From Talpa occidentalis (lineage: Eukaryota; Chordata; Mammalia; Eulipotyphla; Talpidae), in assembly GCF_014898055.3 (NCBI RefSeq), contig NW_023601433.1, forward strand, positions 88,669,106 through 88,733,105: 64,000 nt of DNA, given 5' to 3'. The notes under the pieces are model-generated. The model had not been told where the DNA came from. It did not search any database and saw only the letters and a program-made list of their open reading frames with translations. The translations under genes and the position numbers were made by a program. Below, one piece after another: positions 21,499-30,945 of the stretch; within the stretch, counting starts at the first letter, position 1; every line of letters begins with the position of its first letter.

Positions 21499-21552
21499 CT
21501 AACTGCAAGGGAGGTGGGAAATGTAGTCCAGCGTGGACCCAGCACAAAGGGC
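21499..21552 (+). repeat. Short dispersed repeat, copy 1 of 2
   Basis: CTGCAAGGGAGGTGGGAAAT followed by GTAGTCCAGCGTGGACCCAGCA pairs with a second copy at 53127-53190 on the same strand. It resembles a phrase common in an old mammalian LTR or transposon ('gctgcaagggaggctgggaaatgtagt') whose name I cannot give. Confidence 0.5.
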
Positions 21553-22054
21553 AAAGCTAGCTTAACTATAGCAAACGTCTGTTAGCAGCTCGCACTTCTC
21601 CCTCAGGGAACGTTTGCAAGTATGGGCTCCACTGGTTTTAAGCCAAATCAAGGAGACTATGGCCAAATCCCCATCCCGGGGGAGAAAATAGACTCAGGGC
21701 TAGGTGTTCTAGAACTTCTGCTCTTGGTTCAGTCCCCAAACCCTGTTTTGCCCTGTAGCCCTGTGGACATTGGGGTTGTGTCCAGTTTTTGCCACAAAGA
21801 CATGTAGCAGTGAGTGTCCTTGAATGTACCTCTTGTGTGCAAATTCACATGTAGCTGTATGGTTTTTATTTTCAAACAGCAGAGCCAAGTCCATTTGTTG
21901 GGTAGCTTGCTTCCAGCTCAGGTGTCAAAGCTGCACAGGATGGTGCTCCCTGAGCTGTGTCTGACCAAATAAAGCCCGGGTGTGAGCCCCAGGTTCAACC
22001 TCTTTGAGTTTCACGGGGCTGATGCTTGTGTTGGCTGATGCTTCTCGAATGTTT
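21553..22054. other. Unique sequence
   Basis: No repeat or exon recognised. Confidence 0.4.
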
Positions 22055-22215
22055 TCCATGTTCCAGGCACTGTCCCTGCTCCTCTCACATCTCTGTCCTC
22101 ACGATGATCTTCTGAGGAAGGTAGTGTGGTCGTCCCATTTGGCAGATGAGGACACAGAAAAGGACAGCGTGGAGAGGACCGGGTTAGTGAGCAGGCCCCT
22201 ACCGTGCAGGTGACG
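22055..22215 (-). repeat. MIR SINE, antisense
   Basis: 'ttccatgttccaggcactgtccctgctcctctcacatctctgtcctcacgatgatcttctgaggaaggtag' and 'cccatttggcagatgaggacacagaaa' are reverse-complement MIR. Confidence 0.75.
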
Positions 22216-22259
22216 GGGAGGCCTGGTCAGAAGACTGCATGGGTGGTGGACACGGCTGG

Positions 22260-22345
22260 CCTTAACTTAGGTCTGCCCTGCCATGAAATTAGGTTTTCCC
22301 ATCTGGAAAGTGGGGGTGTTGGCACTGCCTGTCAGGGTTTACCGG
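22260..22345 (+). repeat. MIR 3' half fragment
   Basis: 'ggttttcccatctggaaagtgggggtg' matches 'cagtttcctcatctgtaaaatgggg'. Short and diverged. Confidence 0.4.
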
Positions 22346-22609
22346 ACTGGCCACTCTTCCATTGGCTCACTCAGCCAGCCCGGCCCCGGCACTGAGGGTG
22401 CAGGAGCACTGTCTGTGTTCTTTGCCTGTGTGAGCCTGAGCTTTGTAGGCCTGGGGGTTGCTGCTGTAACAACGGGGAGCCTGGCCTTGGAAGCGCCGCC
22501 CTGGGGTCAGGTGGAAACGACACTGGCAGTTGCATCTCCTCTCTCTTGGAGAGTGTTTCTGGGGAGCCGTGATGAGAAGGGTTCATCACGGGGTCTTCAC
22601 ATGAGCTAC

Positions 22610-22760
22610 ATTTGTTGAGGGCTGACTCGTGCCAGGTCAGAGGGGCGTTCCACAGACTGACCGTTTAATCCTTACCGGAGCCCCCTGGGCAAGGTACAGT
22701 CACTGCCATTGCACAGAACCAGCGCTCGGAGGCCCAGGCGGCAAGGTGTCCCTGCCCCAT
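22610..22760 (-). repeat. MIR SINE fragment, antisense
   Basis: 'catttgttgagggctgactcgtgccagg', 'ccgtttaatccttaccggagccccctgggcaagg' and 'ttgcacagaaccagcgctcggagg' follow reverse-complement MIR. It ends at the edge of the CpG island. Confidence 0.55.
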
Positions 22761-23306
22761 GCCTCCCCATCCCTGAGCTGGCCCTGGGGGTGCCCTGGCC
22801 AGGAGGGAGCGACTTCGGACGGCGCCTGGGGGGGGGGTAGCTGAGTTTTCTGTAGTGCCGCCAGCAGGATGGGGTCCCGGGGCCCAGGTCCTCCGGGACG
22901 GCGCTCCAGCCTGCGGACAGCCCCCCGCCGGCGCCTCTCTGCGTCACCTCAGCAGTCTCTGCCCCACATTCCCGGCGCCGCCTTCCAAGTCTCCCTCCGC
23001 AGTGACTGTCGCGGAGCTGGCTCTGGGGTTCCCGGGCTAAGACGGGGGTGGGGGTGGCTGGGCCGGCCCTCCCGCCTGTCCCTGCTCCTGGTTCTGCGAC
23101 ACGGCACGGCTGGGCCGGGCTCGTCAGCACCGTCAGCGCCGCGCCCACGTGCGTGGGGGGGGCGGGGCGGGGAGGGGCGGGGGGTGGACACCCCGGCGGG
23201 GGGGGCCTGTGACGGGGCCTGGCCCCTGGCCGCTGGGGGCAGCGGGGACTGGCCCGGGGAGGATGCGGGGCCGGGGCCGCATCTCCGACCCGCTCCACGG
23301 CCGCCT

Positions 23307-23315
23307 GGACTCACC
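23307..23315 (-). other. Possible 5' splice donor of a non-coding first exon
   Basis: On the minus strand the sequence reads CCG then GTGAGTCC, a good match to the vertebrate donor consensus (G|GTRAGT). It lies about 150-200 bases downstream of the CCAAT/E-box core if transcription runs leftward. The stretch between has no ATG on that strand, so the exon would be 5' UTR or non-coding. A weaker plus-strand donor (GAG|GTACCC) is at 23909-23916. Support is motif-based only. Confidence 0.2.
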
Positions 23316-23322
23316 GGAGCTC

Positions 23323-23343
23323 GCGGGTTGCGGGTTGCGGGTT
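23323..23343. repeat. (GCGGGTT)3 heptamer tandem
   Basis: Three exact copies of GCGGGTT followed by a G-run. The repeated GGG blocks could form a G-quadruplex inside the CpG island. Confidence 0.9.
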
Positions 23344-23470
23344 GGGGGGCCGCCCCCCCCCCGCCCCCGCGCGCCGGGAAGGACCCGCGGAGCCGGCCTG
23401 GGGGGGCAGCGCGTCCTCCGTGGGCGCCGGGCGAGCAGCGCTCCTGCTGGGCCTAGGCCGGCGTGCCAGT

Positions 23471-23520
23471 GATTGGTCCAGGGCGGCCACGTGGCCAGGG
23501 CCCAGCCAATGGGGCGGGGG
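23471..23520. promoter_or_regulatory. Core promoter motif cluster: inverted CCAAT, E-box, CCAAT, GC box
   Basis: GATTGG (23471-23476) is an inverted CCAAT (NF-Y) box. CACGTG (23488-23493) is a palindromic E-box of the USF/MYC type. CCAAT (23506-23510) is followed directly by GGGGCGGGGG (23511-23520), a consensus SP1/KLF GC box. The two CCAAT boxes are about 34 bases apart in opposite orientation, with the E-box midway, which gives a nearly symmetrical arrangement compatible with divergent transcription. Motifs are seen; binding and direction are inferred. Confidence 0.6.
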
Positions 23521-24003
23521 CGCCCGCGTGAGGGCGAAGCGGCAGGCCCCGTCCCTGGCCCCGCCCCTGGACGCGCGACGCCGAGGGCGGAGCGGCCTCG
23601 CCCTGGAGCGAGTCTTCCGGGCGGCGGAGCCCCGGGCCGCTGGGGGCCCCGGGCTGGCGGGGAGCGGCCGGCCGGGCGTGGTGCTGGCGGAAGGCGCGTC
23701 CTCCCCGCGGTCCGGCCGCTTCCTCAGGGGCCCAGCCCGCCGAGGCCGGCGCCCGCCCGCGGGCCCGCGGGGACCCCTCAGCCGCTGGGGCGCCCGATGT
23801 CCCGCCCCTCCGGGAGGCCCCGCTGCCAGGCCCGGGCGAGCGCAGGCCGGAGCGCCGGGGCAGCAGCGGAGGACCCGGCCGGGCGCCCGGCGGACGGCCC
23901 CGCAGCCCGAGGTACCCCGGGGGAGGAGACGCCCGTGTCCTCCGGTTTCTCTCTTTAACCGCTGGCTGTGGAGCCTTTTGTGGAGAATTAAACAATGTCA
24001 CCA

Positions 24004-24040
24004 GGGAGGCGCGGGGGTGGGGGGGGTGGGGGGGCGGGGT
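24004..24040 (+). other. G-rich tract, potential G-quadruplex
   Basis: GCGGGGGTGGGGGGGGTGGG then a longer G-run and GCGGGG gives at least four G-tracts separated by single bases, the strongest quadruplex-forming pattern in the window. It lies in the CpG island, about 0.5 kb from the motif cluster. Confidence 0.7.
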
Positions 24041-24560
24041 GTGCCCAGGTCGCCGCCTTGGGGTGCCTGGGCGCCCGTGGTGTGGTCCTCGGGGCGGCCC
24101 TTCCAAGAGCGGGTCCCTGGAATGGTCAGAAATGCAGGTTCCCAGGCTCCAGCCCGGACCCCGAAATGTGGCGGGGCGCAGGCCGGAAACCTCTTCTCAG
24201 GAGCCCTCTGCCGGCTCAGATCGCGGGGTTGAGGCGCGCGCCCTGGAGGGGAGAAGCTGGTTTAGTGGGGGCCCGCCCCCCCCTCCTCGCCTTGGTCCCT
24301 GCGCCGGCCCCGGGGTGCCCCGGCTCTCCCTCGGGCCTGCAGGCCGCCCTCGGGGGCCAGAGGTCGGAATCCAGGTGTGTGGGGGCCGTGTTCCTCGGGG
24401 CCGCCAGGGAGGACCCCTCTGCCTCTCCGGGCTCCTGGGGGTCCAGCCTTCCTGGGGGAGCTTGTGGACGCCCCCTCGCGTCTCCGGCGCCCTGTCACGG
24501 GGCCTTCTCCCTGTGTTGTCTCCGCGTCCTCACTCCTTAGGCGGCCCCAGGCCTCGGATT

Positions 24561-25094
24561 CAGGGTCCACCCTAAATTCTGCCTGACCTCATCTCAGCAT
24601 CAGCCTGTGAAGACACCCCCAGGGAGGGCACATGCCGGGTTACGGGCCCTGAATCTTGGGGGGGGGGTGCGCAGTCCCAGTCACTGCTTGGAGCCACCTC
24701 AGTGACCCCGGATTCCAGTGACTGCGGTGGGGCTGTCGCGCTACCCACCCTGAGAGTTGGAGCCACAGAGCCTCACTCTGGGTCTGTGCAGGAAAACCTG
24801 GGCACCTTTTCCCAGTCAAAACAACGTCCATGAGCTCACGGGGTCGCTTCCACGCCCGCAGCCCGCTGGTTTGGAGAAGCCGTTTCTGGCGGTGGAATTC
24901 CTTGATCCCTGCAGGAAACACGGCGAGGCACGCGGGCTGGAAACCCACGGCTCCCCGCGGAGACAGGCCAGGAGACCCCTGCCCAGCTAATTTCTTAGAT
25001 TCTAGGATTTCAGAGAAGAGAATTTTGAAGCACTTGCTTATATGTATTTTTTCTCAGCAAAAAAGTAAAAGGAAAAAAGGCTTATGACTCTTGC
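24561..25094. other. Flank of CpG island, unique sequence
   Basis: G-run at 24658-24667. CpG density falls off through this stretch. No repeat or exon recognised. Confidence 0.4.
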
Positions 25095-25600
25095 ACCAAT
25101 TTCTATTAATACTTAAAATATAAATATACTTGATAAAAACAGTTCAAAGCGCCCATGAAGTTACAGAATGAACCAGGCATTGCCTCACCCAAACCGTCTT
25201 TCCCTCTAAAGATACCACTTATCTATTGTTCCAGAAAAATCTGATCTGCCCATCCAGTCTGTGCGCCTGTTCTTATCTCTGCGAAGGGCGCTCTGTGTTC
25301 TAGATGCAAACGGAGATCTGCCACGGAACAGCCGCTGTCTGCATTTATTAGAATTTATTTAAAAAAGCTCCCTGTTGATGGATATTTATGTCGTTTCCAG
25401 TTGTTTTCCGTTATACACAATGCTGGTGGGAACATCTCTCCCGTTCTGTGGCCTGCCCTGGCCTCTCTGTCACTTTGCTGGATTCTGAATTTCCTCCGCA
25501 GTTTCTCCTTGAGGGCATGTCCCGTTGGAGGTGATGGACGCTCACCGTGAGGTGGACACTCCACTTTAGAGGAATTTGATTTCTTATTTTTCCTCCCCCA
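25095..25600 (-). mobile_element. Old L1 3' region, antisense
   Basis: 'ctccctgttgatggatatttatgtcgtttccagttgttttccgttatacacaatgctggtgggaacatctctccc' matches antisense L1M ('gttgatggacatttgggttgtttcca...attacaaacaatgctgcaatgaac'). Upstream AT-rich sequence is consistent with the same old element. Confidence 0.6.
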
Positions 25601-25639
25601 AGAATATCTTCTTGGGGAAAAAAAATCAACTTTTGGCTA

Positions 25640-26010
25640 TTCTACTTTGAATCTACGTTTTTATTATTATTTTTTGTTCTAGACAAATGCCGGTAACAAT
25701 CCATCCCTGGTGATGGAATTTTCCTAATGAAATCCCAGCCAACAAACATCTCCTGATTAGTTGACTTGTAAGTGGCTTGAGGGGAAAGTTTTAGGCCCAA
25801 ATATAGAATTGACACCTGCTTGCCAAGACAGACAGGAGAGGCTGTAAATATTGGGCCAGGGCTCGGTGAGCACAGCCGCATTATGCGCCTCTCCCGCTCA
25901 TGAATATGGAAATCGCTCCTGTGTTGTTCTGAGGGCCCAAGCTTGACTTCTTTGGGCAATTAATTAATTAAGGTGTGCGGGGGAAATTGTTTTGTTGTTC
26001 TTTTCTGTTT
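25640..26010. promoter_or_regulatory. Candidate regulatory element (TAAT-rich)
   Basis: A non-repeat stretch with CCTAATGAAATCCCAGCC, CTGATTAGTTGACTTG, CTCATGAATATGGAAAT (POU-like) and CAATTAATTAATTAAG (25958-25972, a triple TAAT site). It looks like a conserved developmental enhancer by motif style. This is a pattern judgement; no alignment was possible. Confidence 0.35.
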
Positions 26011-27199
26011 TTAGATCTGGCAAAGTGGTATTGCAGACTGTGAGTTAGCGGGGAGTTTACTGTAGTAGATCCCAAGTTCCAGCCTGTAGTAGTAGGAAAA
26101 TCTGTTTCCCTTTGGGAGTTTGATTTTTCCTCATCTGCCAGATGGGTGGGTTGGATCGGACCGGACCAGGATTCAGGGAAGCCTCGAAGGCACCTTCTAC
26201 TTTCTGTGCCGCCCCCCTCTGCTGGTGATGTATAGCCTCCTGCTCCAGGCCTGGACCACAGGCTCCAAGGTGGCTGCCGGGGCTCCAGCTGTCACCTCCA
26301 CCTTCCAGGAGCCAGCAGGTGCCCTGCTGGCAGGTTCTCTGTGAGCAGGCCTCTCAGACACCCCGCGGGGAGCTGATGATGTGCTAAGGAACCTTCTTCC
26401 TGGGGATTTAAGCTTGTACCTCCTGTCCGGGCACGCTTGCCTTCTACACGCCTCCTGCAGACTCTGACACAGTGCTGGCCAAGAACAGTCAGCTCTTGTA
26501 CTTGGAGAGCTGAGTTTTCTTTGAATTCCGTGGAAGTCAGGAAGGCTGGTAGCGTTGGAAGTCCAGGGCGAGGGTCTGTCTCTCCCACTGGAGACTACAT
26601 GGTCTTGGCAGTCAGGGCAGTGGGCACTTGCTCTGGAGATCCCTTAGCACAAAGGGCGCATGGTGAGCCCTTTGTCAACACTGGCTGGGGTTCAGTCAGG
26701 GTGAGTGGCCGTGGCCGGGTCTACACGGCAGGCATTGGCCTCCCCGGGGGTGGCAGCCACCCCTCCCCTCCTGCCCTTTGCTTTTCCTGATCCCACAGTT
26801 CTCCCTGCTCCGCTCGCACCGTCCTATCCTGTGTCTTGTCTCAAAGGGCCCAAAGCTGTTTCCACGGTGGTCTCTTAGCAACCGAAGTAACTCACCCCTG
26901 TGAGTGGGAGAGGTGTGGTCGGCTGCGGCACGGGGTGGCCGGGGTTTCTCCAGGCGGGGTCTGGGAGCAGCAGCATTTTCAGCAAGCACTGCAGGTGATT
27001 CGGGGGGCCAACAACCTGAGGACCACTTAAGTGATGCCCTTGATGCCGAGATGCTCCAGAAAGACCCTCCAGGTCGACTTCTCCGTCACTGGCACCTGCT
27101 GACTCTTCCTGTACTTTCCGTGAGGTGGGGCCGCCCGGTCACGGCTAGCCTGGCTCAGGCCCCTCAGACTCCAGGGCAGCTGTCGCCAGAGTCCGTTGA
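26011..27199. other. Unique sequence
   Basis: No repeat or exon recognised. GC content rises toward 27 kb. Confidence 0.4.
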
Positions 27200-28100
27200 G
27201 GCGGGCAGTGGACGGTGGTGCCCCGGGGAGTGGGTCCGCTGTGTTTCTCACCTCCATCAGGAGGGGAGCCAGAGAGTTCAAGTGAGGCCAGGTGGCCGAC
27301 GGAGCCGCTCGTTGGCGCGTGTGCTCTGCCCAGGTTGCAGGCCGGCTGGCGGGGCGAGCGAGCGGGAGCCTTGGGAATACATCTCAGCCGTCGTCCGAGC
27401 CGCGGCCTGGCCCCGAGGCGGCTGTGCCTGCTCACTCCTCTCCTTGCTCCCCCTTGGCCGCCTCGCCCGTTCTCCGCCAAGGGCCCGCGGTTCCTGGGGG
27501 TGACGGTGGGCAGTGGGGTGCGGTGGTGGGGAGATGGGAGGGAGAAAAGGCCGGCCGGGTGTGTCGGTAGCAGCCACTGGGCCCACAGGGCACCGGGGGC
27601 TCAGTGTCCCCTCCGAGCTGTCTTGCCCGGGGTCACGAACAGCCCCTGTGGGCCCTGCGCAGGAGGCGCTGGCTGGCTGGGCCGCCTCAGGCTGAGCGTG
27701 CCCCGGCGACCAGGGAGCGCAGGTAGACAGGAGGTTCCAGGAGTGGAGGGGAGCCCGCCGGTGTGGCAGGTGACCTCCCAGCGGCTGTGGCGTTGCTCTG
27801 AGACCCCTTGGGGCTGGCCTCTCCAGGCGGGGCAGTGTCCCTGGGAGCTGCCCCCTGGGAGCTGGCCTGGGCACGGCGCGCTCCGGCTGGTGGTGCTCAG
27901 TGGCTCTGTGTGCCGGCGGCGCGGCTCGGGGGTGGGGTGGGGTGGGGTGTCTGGGCAGGAGTCGGAGCCCCCAGCCAGCCGGCCCCTCCGCATCTTGCCC
28001 GGCCCGGGGCCCGGCCGCGGCCGCAGGGCTGCCGTCTCCAAGGCCCCAGATGTTGCACTCTCTGCCTGAGGATGTCACAGGCGCCTGAGCCGCAGGCAGC
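27200..28100. promoter_or_regulatory. CpG-rich patch, possible minor CpG island
   Basis: CpGs are clearly denser than in flanks (for example around 27290-27480 and 27960-28025, including CGGCCGCGGCCGC at 28011-28022), but less so than in the 23-kb island. Open frames here (up to 284 codons) lack a recognised domain and look compositional. It could be a weak promoter, an orphan island, or ordinary GC-rich DNA. Confidence 0.35.
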
Positions 28101-28880
28101 ACGGAGCAGCCGCTCCCGTTTAGTTTTCAAAACCAGACTTGATCGTGTTCGGGTTTTGTGCTTCTTGGTTTGTGTTTGTGTTTTTTATTCTTTCCAAAAG
28201 AGACCGGTTCTAAGAGTGAAGACGTTGGGGAATTTCTGGGCGGTTATTACCTATCTTCTCTCACGTGGCCGCCTCTGTTTGTCAAAACAATCTCCAATTC
28301 AAGCTTCGTTCTCCGAGCTGCGCCAGCCTGGTTTCTGTCCCCAGCCCCGCTCCTTCGCGCCTCAGGCCGTTCGCCGAGGTTCATTCTCAGGAGCATTAGG
28401 TGGTGAGTTTGCATTTGTTCATTTATTACGGTGCATTCAAATGATTTTGTTTATAAGCCTGGAAGTTCTGATTTTTTGGGGGGTGCGGGGGAGGGCTTGG
28501 CCGTGAGGAAGGTTTTGTTTGGAAAGCTTTGAAAGTCTGAGCGAGAGACGGAGGAAGAAGATGAGAAGAGATGGTCCGAAGGGGGAGAAAGCGGGGGTCG
28601 GGCAGGTCCGCGCGTATTCCGCCCGCGCGAGGGTCTTGTAGACCGACACTGACGTGAGCGTGTCGCTCACGGAATACTGGTTTTGGAAAGTTTTCTTGCA
28701 AAACTCTGGCTTTTTGCACTTCAGAGTGTTGAGGATAATTAGAAAGAAGGGTGTCGGGATGCTGATATGAGCAAGGGGAAGCAGAACAGATGGTCGACCT
28801 GAAGGAGATGCTTTTATTCCTTTGTTAGGAAAATACCAGCAGAATTCTACACGGCCTCTGATTCTGTGCCAGGAAAGAGG
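28101..28880. other. Unique stretch with AT-rich interludes
   Basis: T/A-rich words at 28150-28200 and 28680-28750 (TTTTGGAAAGTTTTCTTGCA, GGATAATTAGAAAG) alternate with GC-rich sequence. No repeat or exon recognised. Confidence 0.35.
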
Positions 28881-29060
28881 AACGATATGAACCTTGCCCG
28901 CAGGAGACTGACGTTCTCTAGAAGGACATAGAGTTTTAGTCTAGCATGGATGATGCTGGCAAATGCCCCGAGAGGGCAGACTAGAGGCAAATAGCATGGG
29001 AATGTCAGGGAAGACTTCCTGGAGGAGGTGAGAAAGGGACAATGCAATTTTGGGTGGTGG
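28881..29060. repeat. Possible unnamed ancient repeat
   Basis: 'gggaagacttcctggaggaggtgagaaaggg' resembles the 'gggaaggcttcctggaggaggtgac' phrase of an old repeat seen also at 17990 in this window. Low confidence. Confidence 0.3.
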
Positions 29061-29096
29061 GGGGGGGGAGAGAAAGAGAAAGAGAGAAAAGAATGA
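29061..29096. repeat. G-run and GA-rich purine tract
   Basis: GTGGTGGGGGGGGGAGAG followed by AAAGAGAAAGAGAGAAAAG. Confidence 0.85.
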
Positions 29097-30099
29097 GGTG
29101 AAGTCTGAGGCTTAGACACTGTAAGGAAGGAGGAGTGAGATTTATAAGTGCTGCTGATGGGGCTGGGTCAGGGGAGGGTCTGTGAACTCTGATTTGCTCT
29201 GGCATGTCTCCCTACGGATAGAACTGAGTGAGTCTTTCTCTGACCCTGGGGTTGGATTATCCTCACAGTCAGAATTCTTTTGTTTATAGGAAACAAGCTC
29301 AAGCCAAACACTTTCCCGTGCGCTTGTGGATATGTATAAAGTTCAGGGTTGCCTTCAGGCATGGTTAGATCCAGGAACTCAGGACATTCTATGAAGCTTA
29401 GTCACGTTCTCTCTCTTAGCTCTGCTTTGCTCTTTGCTGCCTTGATTCTAAGTCAGGTGGTCTTCTCCTAGTCATGGGATGGCTGTCAGTGTTGACCTTC
29501 AGAAATGGGTATGAATTGGCTCAGGTGCACAAATGTGGGGCTTGGAAGATGGAGGTGGGGCAGAGCCAGTTCTCTTCCAGACTTCCCAGCAAGCACACTG
29601 GGGATGTAGCTAGCTGCTCTGGGCAGAGTCGGTAGAGTCAGCTCACTGCTCGAGGGCTGGAGAGGTGGGTGCTGGTGACTGGGCTTTTGCAGGCGGGCAG
29701 TGGCCACCTAGGGATATGGCTTTTTCTGGGTTGTAGTGGTTTCCTCTCTGGGCTGGCTTCCAGATGGTGGCAGCAGTGGTGTGATTCTGGAGCGAGCAAC
29801 TATGGCGTCAACTTCTCAACTCAGCTGGTGGCTTCCTGGTCAGACTGGACATCAGTGCCTTTATGCCCTGTATCTTCCCTGTGACTTGGGGGGCTCCTTT
29901 TAGAAACATGAACCTCTAGACCCTGCTTAGGGTCTAGTGTCTATATACCTGTTTCTCTCACTTGCCTGATGATCATAAGCCCACGGCATCCCTGGAAGAA
30001 GCCCCTCTCTGCTCCAGCTCCTGGAGCTCACTCTCCTTGCAACAAAGCAGCTGGTCCCGCATGACAGCCCTCATCAGAGCCGGCTGGTCAGAGCCACAA
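29097..30099. other. Unassigned stretch
   Basis: About 1 kb of mid-GC DNA with no repeat family I can name and no supported exon. Confidence 0.35.
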
Positions 30100-30455
30100 T
30101 GCTTCATCGTGTTGTTTCAAATGGCAGGATTTTATCTTTTGTGCAGCTGAGTTGTACTCCACTGTGTATGTGCACATCTTCTTTAGCCACCCCTCTGTCC
30201 TTGGGCACATAGGCCATTCCCAGAGCTTGGCTACTTACTGTAAATAGTGCTGCAGTGACACAGGAGTGCTGCTGTCCCTTCAGATTAGTGTTTTTGCATT
30301 CTTTGGGTAGATACTAGGAGCGGAATTGCTGGGTCATAGGGTGGGTCTATCTTTAGTATTTTGAGAAACCTCCAGACTGTTTTCCATAGAGCTGGACCCG
30401 CTTACACTCCCACCCACAGAGGATGAGGGTCTTTCCCCACACCCGCCAGCACCTG
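30100..30455 (-). mobile_element. L1 LINE 3' region, antisense, left part
   Basis: Landmarks: 'cttcatcgtgttgtttcaaatggcaggattttatc', 'gagttgtactccactgtgtatg', 'attctttgggtagatactaggagcggaattgctgggtcataggg', 'ctccagactgttttccatagagctgga' and 'acacccgccagcacctgctgtttctggcc'. The element is broken by a SINE insertion and continues at 30787. Confidence 0.9.
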
Positions 30456-30472
30456 CTGTTTCTGGCCTTTTT
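30456..30472. repeat. Target-site duplication, left copy
   Basis: CTGTTTCTGGCCTTTTT, identical to 30787-30803, flanks the SINE. A perfect 17-bp duplication is the signature of L1-machinery retrotransposition and points to a fairly young insertion. Confidence 0.9.
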
Positions 30473-30786
30473 TTTTTTTAACTTTTTTTTTTTAATAGAG
30501 GCATGTTTTATTTATTTGTTTGTTTGTTTGTTTTGTTTATACAAGCACTGGGTACAGTCAGAAGTGCGGGAGGGTGAGAGAATTCACCAGAGCCAGAGCG
30601 GGGAGCAGAGCAGGCAGAAGGACCGAGGTACACTGCTGAGGGGAGCAGCAGCCGGCAGGAGAGGTCTGCGCGCCATGTGGGACCCTCCTCCCGTGGCCAG
30701 GGAGCAGCCGGGGATCGAACCGGCACTGCAGAGGCTGCGGGCAGCTTCGCAACCCAGCGCTCAACCGCTGCGCCACCAGGGAGGCC
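30473..30786 (-). mobile_element. tRNA-derived SINE, inserted into an L1
   Basis: Read on the minus strand: 'ggcctccctggtggcgcag', A box TGGCGCAGCGG, B box GGTTCGATCC, a tRNA-unrelated body ('gcgcgcagacctctcctgcc', 'gctgctcccctcagcagtg', 'ctctggtgaattctctcacc', 'gtacccagtgcttgta') and an A/T-rich tail, here a (TTTG)n and T-run at the left. The same family occurs at 47.4, 54.6 and 60.4 kb. The A and B boxes form an internal RNA polymerase III promoter. Best fit by elimination is a camelid SINE. Confidence 0.9.
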
Positions 30787-30945
30787 CTGTTTCTGGCCTT
30801 TTTGATAGGGGCCTTCCCCCAGCTGTGAGGCAGCCTCTCATCGTGGTTTGATTTGCATTTTCCTGATTAGATGAGGGGATGGTGAGCATTTTTCCACACT
30901 CCTGTGGAAAAGTGTCTATTTACCTGGGGAATTCTTGAGTTCAAG
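30787..30945 (-). mobile_element. L1 LINE 3' region, antisense, right part
   Basis: Starts with the second copy of the target-site duplication (30787-30803), then 'gataggggccttcccccagctgtgaggcagcctctcatcgtggtttgatttgcattttcctgatta' and 'ggtgagcatttttccacac', which continue the L1 at 30100-30455. Confidence 0.9.

Larger units (their letters stand above)
22850..24560. promoter_or_regulatory. CpG island, probable gene or lncRNA promoter
   Basis: About 1.7 kb of very GC-rich DNA with dense CpG dinucleotides, strongest from about 23100 to 23960, unlike the flanks where CpG is sparse. It holds GC boxes (GGGGCGGGG at 23157-23178 and 23511-23520), CCAAT boxes and an E-box, and lacks an obvious TATA box. 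These are the hallmarks of a constitutive or developmental mammalian promoter. Long open frames here (up to about 296 codons) appear in several frames on both strands, are Arg/Pro/Gly/Ala-rich and have no recognisable domain, so I treat them as compositional. Transcription direction cannot be decided; such islands are often bidirectional. Confidence 0.85.

Noticed and set aside
23323..23345. Interstitial telomere repeat
   Set aside because: The unit is GCGGGTT, not TTAGGG, and only three copies are present.
23342..24232. Long open frames in the CpG island (296, 217, 208 and 181 codons)
   Set aside because: They occur in several frames on both strands, are dominated by Arg/Gly/Pro/Ala, and show no domain or splice context. 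GC-rich DNA has few stop codons, so this is expected by composition.
27215..28102. 284- and 274-codon frames on opposite strands
   Set aside because: Overlapping opposite-strand frames in CpG-rich DNA, no recognisable protein family; treated as compositional.
30423..30851. Similar frames at 30.5, 54.7 and 60.5 kb that look like a small gene family
   Set aside because: All are translations of the same SINE; similarity is due to the retroposon, not to a protein family.
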